Assembly (NCBI RefSeq): GCF_010211745.1
Contig: NZ_PDWQ01000005.1
Coordinates: 62,001 to 126,000, forward strand
From: Pseudoxanthomonas kalamensis DSM 18571
GTDB taxonomy: Bacteria > Pseudomonadota > Gammaproteobacteria > Xanthomonadales > Xanthomonadaceae
Length of the DNA stretch: 64,000 bases
Direction of reading: 5' to 3'
The stretch's first letter is position 1, and each line of letters starts with the position of its first letter. Under the pieces are notes generated by a model that saw only the letters and a list, made by a program, of their open reading frames with translations, made no database searches and was not told the DNA's origin. Shown here piece after piece: positions 57,430-64,000 of the stretch. Made by a program: the position numbers and the translations under genes.

Positions 57430-58431
57430 ATGTCCGCCGTCGAATCCCTCCGGCCAGCACTGGCCCTGCCGCAGATCCAGGCGCTCGCCTCCGACGACAT
57501 GGCCGCCGTCGACCGGCTGATCCGCCAGCGCCTGTCCTCGGACGTGGTGCTGATCAACCAGATCGCCGACCACATTGTCTCTGCCGGCGGCAAGCGCCTG
57601 CGACCGATGCTGGTGGTGCTGGCCGGCCAGGCCGCGGGCGGCAGCCGGGCCGAGCATCACCTGCTGGCGGCGATCATCGAATTCATCCACACCTCGACCC
57701 TGCTGCACGACGACGTGGTCGACGAATCCAGCCTGCGCCGCGGCCGCAGCACCGCCAATGCGCTGTGGGGCAATGCGCCCAGCGTGCTGGTCGGCGATTT
57801 CCTCTACTCGCGCAGCTTCCAGATGATGGTCGAGCTGGACCGCATGGAAGTGATGCGGATCCTGGCCGACACCACCAACCGCATCGCCGAGGGCGAAGTG
57901 CTGCAGTTGCTGCACGTGCACAACCCGGATACCGACGAAGCTGCCTACCTGCGGGTGATCGAGCGCAAGACCGCGGTACTATTCGCCGCCGGCACCCGGT
58001 TGGGCGCGCTGGCGAGCGACGCCGGCGACACCGTGCAGCAGGCGCTGTACGACTACGGCATGCAGCTGGGCTACGCCTTCCAGATCGCCGACGACGTGCT
58101 GGACTACAGCGCCGATGCGTCCCAGCTCGGTAAGAACCTCGGCGACGACCTGGCCGAAGGCAAGGCCACCCTGCCGCTGATCCACGCCATCGCCCACGCG
58201 GGCAGCGATACGCTACGCGAACGCTTGCGCGAGATAGTCCGCCAGGGCGACGGCGACGCTATGCCGGAAGTGCTGGCCGCCATCCGCGCCGCCGGCAGCA
58301 TCGACTACAGCCGCCAGCGCGCGCGCGAATACGCCGAAGCCGCCGAACAGGCGCTCGACGGTCTGTCGGACACCGCCGCCCTCGCCGCCTTGCGCGGGCT
58401 GGCGCGCTACGCCATCGAGCGCGTGTACTGA
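57430..58431 (+). CDS. ispB: Octaprenyl diphosphate synthase (polyprenyl synthetase)
   Basis: Cytosolic prenyl chain-elongating enzyme (333 aa) that supplies the ubiquinone side chain. First Asp-rich motif LLHDDVVDES, second QIADDVLDYSAD; GGKRLRPMLV precedes the first. The chain length made cannot be read from sequence, so the symbol follows the usual gammaproteobacterial gene. The stop overlaps the next start as TGATG. Confidence 0.94.
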   Translation: MSAVESLRPALALPQIQALASDDMAAVDRLIRQRLSSDVVLINQIADHIVSAGGKRLRPMLVVLAGQAAGGSRAEHHLLAAIIEFIHTSTLLHDDVVDESSLRRGRSTANALWGNAPSVLVGDFLYSRSFQMMVELDRMEVMRILADTTNRIAEGEVLQLLHVHNPDTDEAAYLRVIERKTAVLFAAGTRLGALASDAGDTVQQALYDYGMQLGYAFQIADDVLDYSADASQLGKNLGDDLAEGKATLPLIHAIAHAGSDTLRERLREIVRQGDGDAMPEVLAAIRAAGSIDYSRQRAREYAEAAEQALDGLSDTAALAALRGLARYAIERVY

Positions 58432-58709
58432 TGGGTTTTCCGGCCGCCGAGCGCGCGACCCTGCTTGCGGTGAAGGGGGTCGGCCCTACCGTGGTCGACC
58501 GCCTCGAACAGATCGGCTACGGCTCGCTGCAGGAACTCGCGGGGGCAACGCCCGAAGACATCACCCGCCAGATCGCGGCGATGCTGGGCACCACCTGCTG
58601 GCGCAACAGTCCGCAGGCCCGCGCCGCGATCACGGCAGCGATCGCCGCAGCACAGGCTCAGTCCGCAGCGTCGAACACTTCGGCAAAGAAATCCGCCATC
58701 GCCCGGTAG
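58431..58709 (+). CDS. Small helix-hairpin-helix protein
   Basis: Protein of 92 aa. Residues 10-35 form a helix-hairpin-helix pattern (LLAVKGVGPTVVDRLEQIG), followed by SLQELAGATPEDITRQIAAMLG and CWRNSPQARAAI. Possibly of the Cdd1/pathogenicity-locus type, but this is not certain. Non-specific DNA binding is an inference. It is translationally coupled to ispB (TGATG), and its last 52 nt overlap the convergent hydrolase gene. Confidence 0.8.
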   Translation: MGFPAAERATLLAVKGVGPTVVDRLEQIGYGSLQELAGATPEDITRQIAAMLGTTCWRNSPQARAAITAAIAAAQAQSAASNTSAKKSAIAR

Positions 58710-59467
58710 GCGCGCTTGGCCGCACGCTCGTCGTAACGACAGTTGCTGGCCGGATCATTGCCCGCATCGGCCTCGGCAAAGCAGTGCACGGCACCGCTGT
58801 AATCGACGAATTGCCAGTCAGCGCCGGCCGTATCCATCTCTTGCTGGAACGCGACGACATCAGCGGCGGAAACCGACTTGTCGTCGGCACCGTTCAATAC
58901 CAGCATCGGCGTCTTCACCACCAGCGTGGCGCTCTGCCCGCCCGGTGTCAGGCCACCATGCAGGCTGACCACGCCGGCCACGTCGTCGGCGCCGCTGCGC
59001 GCCAGCTCCAGCACCGTGCTGCCGCCGAAGCAGAACCCTAACGCGCCGATCTTGTCGGCCTGCAGCGGCGCTTGCCCGGCCTGGGCTTTCAGTGCATCGA
59101 CCGCGCCACGGATGCGTGCCCGCAGCGGCTCGCGATCCTCGCCACGCAGGCTGCCGGCGATGGCCCCGGCCTCCTTCGCATTGGACGGCCGCCGCTCCTT
59201 GCCGTACACATCCGCCACCAGCACCACGTACTGGCGGCCGGCGATCGCCTTGGCCTTCTCGACGGCCGCATCGGTCACGCCCATCCAGTTCGGCACCATG
59301 ACCAGGCCGGGACGCGGTGCAGCATTGTCCGGGTCGTAGACCAGATAGCCGCTGAAACGCTCGCCGCCGACGCCCCACTCCAACGGCCTGGCCTGCGGCT
59401 CGGCCTGTGCCGAACCCAGCCACAGCAGGCCGATCAGGCCAGCCAATCGCACGCATACGTTACGCAT
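58658..59467 (-). CDS. Dienelactone hydrolase family protein
   Basis: Exported alpha/beta hydrolase (269 aa) with signal peptide (LAGLIGLLWLGSAQA). The triad is that of dienelactone hydrolases: nucleophile Cys in GFCFGG, Asp in NGADD, His in AVHCFAEA. The substrate is unknown. GGGAG lies 5 nt before the ATG. Its end overlaps the convergent HhH gene by 52 nt. Confidence 0.9.
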   Translation of the reverse strand: MRNVCVRLAGLIGLLWLGSAQAEPQARPLEWGVGGERFSGYLVYDPDNAAPRPGLVMVPNWMGVTDAAVEKAKAIAGRQYVVLVADVYGKERRPSNAKEAGAIAGSLRGEDREPLRARIRGAVDALKAQAGQAPLQADKIGALGFCFGGSTVLELARSGADDVAGVVSLHGGLTPGGQSATLVVKTPMLVLNGADDKSVSAADVVAFQQEMDTAGADWQFVDYSGAVHCFAEADAGNDPASNCRYDERAAKRAYRAMADFFAEVFDAAD

Positions 59468-59583
59468 GGCGAACTCCCGCTAGTCGAGGAAACTCCAGTC
59501 TAACCGTGCGTACCCGACATGTCGCATGACGGGATCATGACGGGATTCGGAAGAGAGCCGCCGACCCTGTTGTCCGTCTCCGG

Positions 59584-59886
59584 CTAGAACCGGATCCTGC
59601 CGGTCAGGATGTCCTTGAACATCACCCAGTCGCCGATGAACGAATAGATCGGATGCTTGAACGTGGCCGGCCGGTTCTTCTCGAAGAAGAAGTGCCCGAC
59701 CCAGGCGAAACCGTAGCCGCAGAACAGCGCAGCCAGCAGCCACCAGGGATTGCCCTGCAGGATCGCCCAGGCGACCAGCAGCAACACCCCGCAACTGCCG
59801 ATGAAATGCAGCCGCCGCGAGACGTTGTTGCGGTGCTCGCTGAGATAGAACGGATAGAAGTCGCGGAAACTGGCGAAACGGCTCAT
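59584..59886 (-). CDS. Mpo1-like (DUF962) membrane protein
   Basis: Small membrane protein (100 aa) of the DUF962/YGL010w family, related to the yeast 2-hydroxy fatty acid dioxygenase Mpo1. Conserved FYPFYLSEHRNNVSRRLHFIG, GYGFAWVGHFFFEKNRPATF and KHPIYSFIGDW with the expected His residues. Two helices (about 30-44 and 49-66). Strong ribosome site GGGAGGGG. Confidence 0.9.
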   Translation of the reverse strand: MSRFASFRDFYPFYLSEHRNNVSRRLHFIGSCGVLLLVAWAILQGNPWWLLAALFCGYGFAWVGHFFFEKNRPATFKHPIYSFIGDWVMFKDILTGRIRF

Positions 59887-59962
59887 TTCCCCTCCCGAGG
59901 CATGCGGCGTGTGCCAGCGGCATGATGGCGCGAATGGCCGCAGTGCACAACGGCGCCGCGGC

Positions 59963-60781
59963 TCAGGATTCCGCGGTTGGCTCCTGCCGCTTGACCTGTT
60001 CCCACAGCGCCTCCTGCTGCTCCAGGCTGCGTTCCGGCAGCGGCTGGCCCTCCGCGTCGGCCAGCGCCTCCATCGCGCGGAAGCGGCGCTCGAATTTCAG
60101 ATTGGCGCGGCGCAAGGCAGCACCAACGTCGACCTTGGTGTGCCGAGCCAGGTTGGCGACGACGAACAGCAGGTCGCCGATCTCGTCTTCCAACCGCGCG
60201 TGGTTCCGTTCGACCGATCCCGTCGCCAGTTCGGCGCGGACTTCCTCGATTTCCTCGTACAGCTTGTCGATCACCGGCCCGGTGTCCGGCCAGTCGAATC
60301 CGGTGCGTGCCGCACGTGACTGCAGCTTCACCGCCCGCTGCCACTCCGGCAGGCCGCGGGCCACGCCGGCCAGCGCCGAGTCGTCCTGCTCGCCGGCGGC
60401 ATGGCGTTCAGCCTGCTTGATCTCGTTCCAGCTGCGCTCGACCGCAGCCGCATCCTCGCGCGAGGCGTCGCCGAATACATGCGGGTGGCGGCGCAGCATC
60501 TTGTCGCTGATTGCCTCGACCACATCGGCGAAGGCGAAGGCGCCCTGCTCCTGCGCCATCTGTGCATGGAAGACCACCTGGAACAACAGGTCGCCCAGCT
60601 CGTCCTTCAAGTCGGTCAGATCGTTGCGGTCGATCGCGTCGGCGACTTCGTAGGCTTCCTCGATGGTGTACGGCGCGATAGTCGAGAAATCCTGCTGCAG
60701 GTCCCACGGGCAGCCCCGCTGCGGCTCGCGCAGACGGGCCATGATCTCCAGCAATCGCGCGATATCGCCGGGCGCGCTCAC
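59963..60781 (-). CDS. mazG: Nucleoside triphosphate pyrophosphohydrolase MazG
   Basis: Cytosolic all-alpha NTP pyrophosphatase (272 aa) that hydrolyses NTPs, limiting non-canonical nucleotides and influencing the (p)ppGpp response. Two MazG domains are seen: EEAYEVADAI with DELGDLLFQVVFHAQMA, and EEIEEVRAEL with EDEIGDLLFVVANLARH. The start is GTG at 60781, overlapping the cysQ stop as GTGA. Confidence 0.94.
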   Translation of the reverse strand: MSAPGDIARLLEIMARLREPQRGCPWDLQQDFSTIAPYTIEEAYEVADAIDRNDLTDLKDELGDLLFQVVFHAQMAQEQGAFAFADVVEAISDKMLRRHPHVFGDASREDAAAVERSWNEIKQAERHAAGEQDDSALAGVARGLPEWQRAVKLQSRAARTGFDWPDTGPVIDKLYEEIEEVRAELATGSVERNHARLEDEIGDLLFVVANLARHTKVDVGAALRRANLKFERRFRAMEALADAEGQPLPERSLEQQEALWEQVKRQEPTAES

Positions 60782-61587
60782 GCTTCCGCCTCCGACAGCC
60801 ACGACTGCCACGGCAGCGCCGGGTCGCCGAGTGCGATGAAGTCGCCGTTGAGCAGGGTTTCGCGGCGGTTGTAGCGGAAGGCACGGCCGTCGGGCGCCAG
60901 CAGCGCTCCGCCGGCGGCCTCGAGGATGCACTGCGCCGCGGCGGTATCCCATTCCGAGGTCGGCCCGAAGCGCGGGTACGCGTCCAGTCCGCCCTCGGCG
61001 ATGCGGCAGAACTTCAGCGAAGACCCCAGTCCAACCCGTTCGATCTCGCCCATCCCCGCCAGCAGCGCCTCGGTGCGCGCGTCACGGTGCGAACGGCTGG
61101 CCGCGACCCGCAACGGTGGCAGCGCCGGGCGCCGGGTCCGCAGCACGGTGTCGGTCTCGCCATCGCGACGGAACGCCGACTGCCCCTGCTGCGCATGCCA
61201 CAGGGCACCGGTCACCGGTGCCAGCACCACGCCGAACACCGGCTGGTGGTTCTCGATCAGGGCGATGTTGACGGTGAACTCGCCGTTGCGCTTGACGAAC
61301 TCGCGGGTGCCATCCAGCGGATCGACCAGCCAGTAGGTCGGCCATTCGCTGCGTTCTTCCCACGGGATGTCGGCGGCTTCTTCCGACAGCACCGGCCAGT
61401 CCGGGGTCAGCTTCTGCAAGCCCTGCACGATGATCCGGTGCGCGGCCATGTCGGCCTCGGTCAACGGGCTGCGATCGGCCTTTTCCTCGACCGAGAAGTC
61501 GCTGTCGTACACGGCGAGGATCGCCTCGGCGGCTTCGCCGGCCAGCGCGATGACCGCCTCGCAATGGTCCGCGGACAAGCGTTTCAT
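60778..61587 (-). CDS. cysQ: 3'(2'),5'-bisphosphate nucleotidase CysQ
   Basis: Magnesium-dependent phosphatase (269 aa) of the inositol monophosphatase superfamily that hydrolyses pAp from sulfate assimilation. Motifs are LSEEAADIPW, VDPLDGTREFVKRNGEFTVN and the C-terminal SEWDTAAAQCILEAAGG. Overlaps nudE and mazG by 4 nt each. Confidence 0.95.
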   Translation of the reverse strand: MKRLSADHCEAVIALAGEAAEAILAVYDSDFSVEEKADRSPLTEADMAAHRIIVQGLQKLTPDWPVLSEEAADIPWEERSEWPTYWLVDPLDGTREFVKRNGEFTVNIALIENHQPVFGVVLAPVTGALWHAQQGQSAFRRDGETDTVLRTRRPALPPLRVAASRSHRDARTEALLAGMGEIERVGLGSSLKFCRIAEGGLDAYPRFGPTSEWDTAAAQCILEAAGGALLAPDGRAFRYNRRETLLNGDFIALGDPALPWQSWLSEAEA

Positions 61588-62132
61588 GCTGTGCCCCTCA
61601 ACCATTCGCGGGCGATGAACAGCGCCGCCAGCGAACGGCCCTCGGAAAAATCCTCGCGCAGCATCAGTTCGTCCAGCCGATCCAGCTTCCACGGCACCAC
61701 TTCAAGCTCCTCGGGCTCGTCTCCCGGCAGCTTCTCCGGGTACAGGTCGCGCGCCAGCACCAGCCAGGATTGATGACTCATGTAGGTCGGCGCCAAAGTC
61801 ATTGGCCGCAGCACGTCGATCCGGCGCGCGCCGTAGCCGGCTTCTTCCTTCAGTTCGCGATCGGCGGCCTGCGCCGGGCTTTCGTCGCCGTCGATCCGGC
61901 CCTTGACCAGGCCCAGCTCGTAGCGGTGCATGCCTGCCGCATATTCGCGCACCAGCAGCACCGTGTCCGCGTCCAGCATCGGCACCACCACCACGGCACC
62001 GCGACCGCGGCTGACCAGGCGCTCGAAACGCCGGCGTTCGCCATTGGAGAACTCCAGATCCATGCGTTCGATCCGGTACGGACCGGCATCGACCTCGTTG
62101 ACGCCATGGATGACCGGAAGCCTGCGGCTCAT
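61584..62132 (-). CDS. nudE: NudE-like ADP compounds hydrolase (Nudix)
   Basis: Nudix hydrolase (182 aa), probably acting on ADP-ribose, NADH or Ap3A. The complete Nudix box begins GRIDGDESPAQAADRELKEE and ends with AGYG; upstream are VLLVREYAAGMHRYELGL and downstream LRPMTLAPTYMSHQS. First gene of the nudE-cysQ-mazG operon; divergent from bioA across 74 nt. Confidence 0.9.
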   Translation of the reverse strand: MSRRLPVIHGVNEVDAGPYRIERMDLEFSNGERRRFERLVSRGRGAVVVVPMLDADTVLLVREYAAGMHRYELGLVKGRIDGDESPAQAADRELKEEAGYGARRIDVLRPMTLAPTYMSHQSWLVLARDLYPEKLPGDEPEELEVVPWKLDRLDELMLREDFSEGRSLAALFIAREWLRGTA

Positions 62133-62206
62133 GCGCCCGTGTCCATGCGGCGGCGGCGCGCGGCCGATATGATGGAAAGATCGTCTGCAAGGATCATGCG
62201 CCGAGC

Positions 62207-63610
62207 ATGCTATCAGAGCCCACCCCGATTCCCGAGTCCGACCACGCGCGGCAATGGCGCGCGCGCGACCTGGCCGTGCTGTGGCACCCGTGCACGCAGA
62301 TGCGCGAACACCTGTCCGAAACCCTGCCGCTGGTGCCGATCGCGCGCGGCGACGGCGCCTGGCTGGTTGGCCAGGACGGTCGCCGCTATCTGGATGCGGT
62401 CAGCAGCTGGTGGACCAACCTGTTTGGCCACGCCGAGCCGCGCATCGCTGCCGCCATCGCCCGCCAGGCCGGCACCCTGGAACAGGTGATCCTGGCCGGC
62501 TTCGGCCATCCGCCGGCGATCGAACTGGCCGAGCGCCTGCTGGCGGTCGCCCCACGACAGGCGGGTCGCGCGCCGCTGGCCAAGGTGTTCTACGCCGACA
62601 ACGGTTCGGCTGGGGTCGAAGTGGCGCTGAAAATGGCCTTCCACTGGTTCCACAACCGCGGCGAGCCGCGGCGTACCCGCTTCATTGCGCTGGAAAACGG
62701 CTACCACGGCGAAACCCTCGGTGCGCTGGCGGTCGGCGACATCCCGTTGTATCGGCAGGTCTACGCACCACTGATGGGTCAGGCGCTGTTCGCGCCCTCG
62801 CCCGACGCCTATCTGGCCGCTGCCGGCGAAACCGCCGAGCAGCGTGCGCTGCGCGCCGCTGATGCTCTGGCCGACCTGCTGGACCGCCACGCCGGCGAAG
62901 TCTGCGCACTGATCCTGGAGCCGCTGCTGCAATGTGCCGGCGGCATGCGCATGCATCATCCGGTCTACCTGCGCCGCGCACGCGAACTGTGCGATGCGCA
63001 CGGCGTGTTCCTGATCGCCGACGAGATCGCCACCGGCTTCGGTCGCACCGGCAGCCTGTTCGCCTGCGAGCAGGCTGGCGTCATGCCCGACCTGATGTGT
63101 GTCTCGAAAGGGCTGACCGGCGGCTTCCTGCCGCTGGCGGCGGTGCTGGCCACCCAGTCCATCTACGATGCCTTCCTCGACGACTCGCGCGAGCGCGCCT
63201 TCCTGCATTCGCACAGCTACACCGGCAACCCGCTGGCCTGCGCGGCGGCATTGGCCTCGCTGTCGATCTTCGCCGAGGACGACGTGATCGCCAACAACCG
63301 CGAGCGCGCCGCGACGATGGCGCGACTGGCCGAACCGCTGCGCGCGCACCCGCACATGGCCGACCTGCGCCAGACCGGGATGGTGCTGGCCTTCGAACTG
63401 ACCCGTGGCGGCGACAAGGCCACGCCGTTCCCGGCTGCCGCGCAGGTCGGCCTGAAGGCCTATCGTGCCGCGCTGCAACGCGGCGTGGTGCTGCGCCCGC
63501 TTGGCAACGTGCTGTACTGGATGCCGCCGTACTGCATCGACGACGAGCAACTGCAGTTGCTGGCCGAAGTCACCCGCGCCGCGATCGACGAGGCCTGCGC
63601 ATGCGCCTGA
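62207..63610 (+). CDS. bioA: Adenosylmethionine-8-amino-7-oxononanoate aminotransferase
   Basis: PLP-dependent class III aminotransferase (467 aa) making DAPA in biotin synthesis. LWHPCTQM near the N-terminus is BioA-specific. Further motifs are FYADNGSAGVEVALKMAFHW, ADEIATGFGRTG, the PLP Lys in CVSKGLTGGFLPLA, and FLHSHSYTGNPLACAAA. Overlaps rsmE by 10 nt. The other bio genes are not in the window. Confidence 0.96.
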   Translation: MLSEPTPIPESDHARQWRARDLAVLWHPCTQMREHLSETLPLVPIARGDGAWLVGQDGRRYLDAVSSWWTNLFGHAEPRIAAAIARQAGTLEQVILAGFGHPPAIELAERLLAVAPRQAGRAPLAKVFYADNGSAGVEVALKMAFHWFHNRGEPRRTRFIALENGYHGETLGALAVGDIPLYRQVYAPLMGQALFAPSPDAYLAAAGETAEQRALRAADALADLLDRHAGEVCALILEPLLQCAGGMRMHHPVYLRRARELCDAHGVFLIADEIATGFGRTGSLFACEQAGVMPDLMCVSKGLTGGFLPLAAVLATQSIYDAFLDDSRERAFLHSHSYTGNPLACAAALASLSIFAEDDVIANNRERAATMARLAEPLRAHPHMADLRQTGMVLAFELTRGGDKATPFPAAAQVGLKAYRAALQRGVVLRPLGNVLYWMPPYCIDDEQLQLLAEVTRAAIDEACACA

Positions 63611-64000
63611 CCCGCTGCCACGTCGAAGTGCCGCTGGCGGTCGGGCAGACACTGACCCTGCCCGAGACCGCCGCCACCCATCTGGTCCGGGTGCTGCGCC
63701 TGCGCGCGGGCGACGACTGCGTGCTGTTCAACGGCGACGGCCATGACTATGCCGCGCGCCTGCAATCGGTGGACAAGCGCGCGGTGGTCGTCGAAGTGCT
63801 GGCGCGCACGCCGGTGCCGCGCGAATCGCCGCTGCGCATCACCCTGCTGCAAGGCGTGGCTCGCGGCGAGAAGATGGACCTGATCCTGCAGAAGACGACC
63901 GAACTCGGCGTGACGGCCATCGTGCCGGTACTGGCCGAACGCACCGAGGTGAAGCTGGACGCCGCACGCACCGCCAAGCGGATGCAGCACTGGCGCAGCG
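63601..64000 (+). CDS. rsmE: 16S rRNA (uracil1498-N3)-methyltransferase RsmE (3' end outside window)
   Basis: First 133 codons of a SPOUT-family rRNA methyltransferase that makes m3U1498. The N-terminal PUA-like domain has THLVRVLRLRAGD and FNGDG; then LQGVARGEKMDLILQKTTELG and VPVLAERTEVKL lead into the SPOUT domain, cut by the window edge. The ATG at 63601 lies inside the end of bioA, in another frame. Confidence 0.95.
   Translation, partial: MRLTRCHVEVPLAVGQTLTLPETAATHLVRVLRLRAGDDCVLFNGDGHDYAARLQSVDKRAVVVEVLARTPVPRESPLRITLLQGVARGEKMDLILQKTTELGVTAIVPVLAERTEVKLDAARTAKRMQHWRS

Overview
The window is about 64 kb of dense, GC-rich gammaproteobacterial chromosome, most consistent with the order Lysobacterales (Xanthomonadales). 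The pointers are the gene content and neighbourhoods: cbb3 assembly genes beside hemN, an Oar-like TonB-dependent receptor, sspAB next to petABC, bioA followed by rsmE, several S9 peptidases, OPT and POT peptide transporters, a GH97 glycosidase and an rmlBACD operon. No species can be named from the sequence alone. I see no rRNA, tRNA, insertion sequence, prophage or CRISPR array. Genes are packed tightly, with many 1-14 nt start/stop overlaps.

Layout. 1-4.7 kb: the end of a cytochrome cbb3 assembly operon (ccoI, ccoS, SafE-like protein), converging on hemN and a truncated haemoglobin gene under a perfect FNR/Anr box; this is a low-oxygen module. 4.76-11.2 kb: a minor pilin/adhesin operon fimT-pilV-pilW-pilX-pilY1-pilE on the minus strand, much lower in GC than its surroundings. 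pilW is frameshifted at a run of nine G. A FimS/AlgZ-type histidine kinase gene starts divergently from it. 12.4-17.1 kb: ppnN and the TonB-dependent receptor. 17.3-20.3 kb: grxD-SDR-marC, sodB and a small secreted repeat protein. 20.4-24.2 kb: a membrane protein, purEK, trm112-like, nadC and a DUF3301 gene. 24.2-28.8 kb: petABC, sspA, sspB and a Gly/Met-rich membrane protein, all on the minus strand.

28.9-32 kb: a lytic transglycosylase, miaB and a GNAT acetyltransferase. 32-35.7 kb: a TetR-HlyD-ABC ATPase-permease export operon with a palindromic operator. 35.8-40.4 kb: phoH-ybeY-(two small genes)-corC-DUF4105 membrane protein. 40.5-45 kb: GH97 glycosidase, corA and a DUF819 membrane protein. 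45-53.1 kb: a peptide-utilisation block (S9 peptidase, OPT transporter, POT transporter, second S9 peptidase; the last again low in GC). 53.4-57.3 kb: rmlBACD for dTDP-L-rhamnose, and ssb. 57.4-64 kb: ispB with a small HhH protein, a dienelactone hydrolase, a DUF962 protein, the overlapping nudE-cysQ-mazG nucleotide-housecleaning operon, bioA and the start of rsmE.

Most of the window is core metabolism. The points most worth a second look are the G9 tract in pilW and the low-GC pilus cluster beside a FimS-like kinase without its response regulator, the leaderless geometry of the hemN FNR promoter, the secreted protein built from duplicated NPPG repeats, the degenerate short-chain dehydrogenase between grxD and marC, and the orphan Gly/Met-rich membrane protein downstream of sspB.
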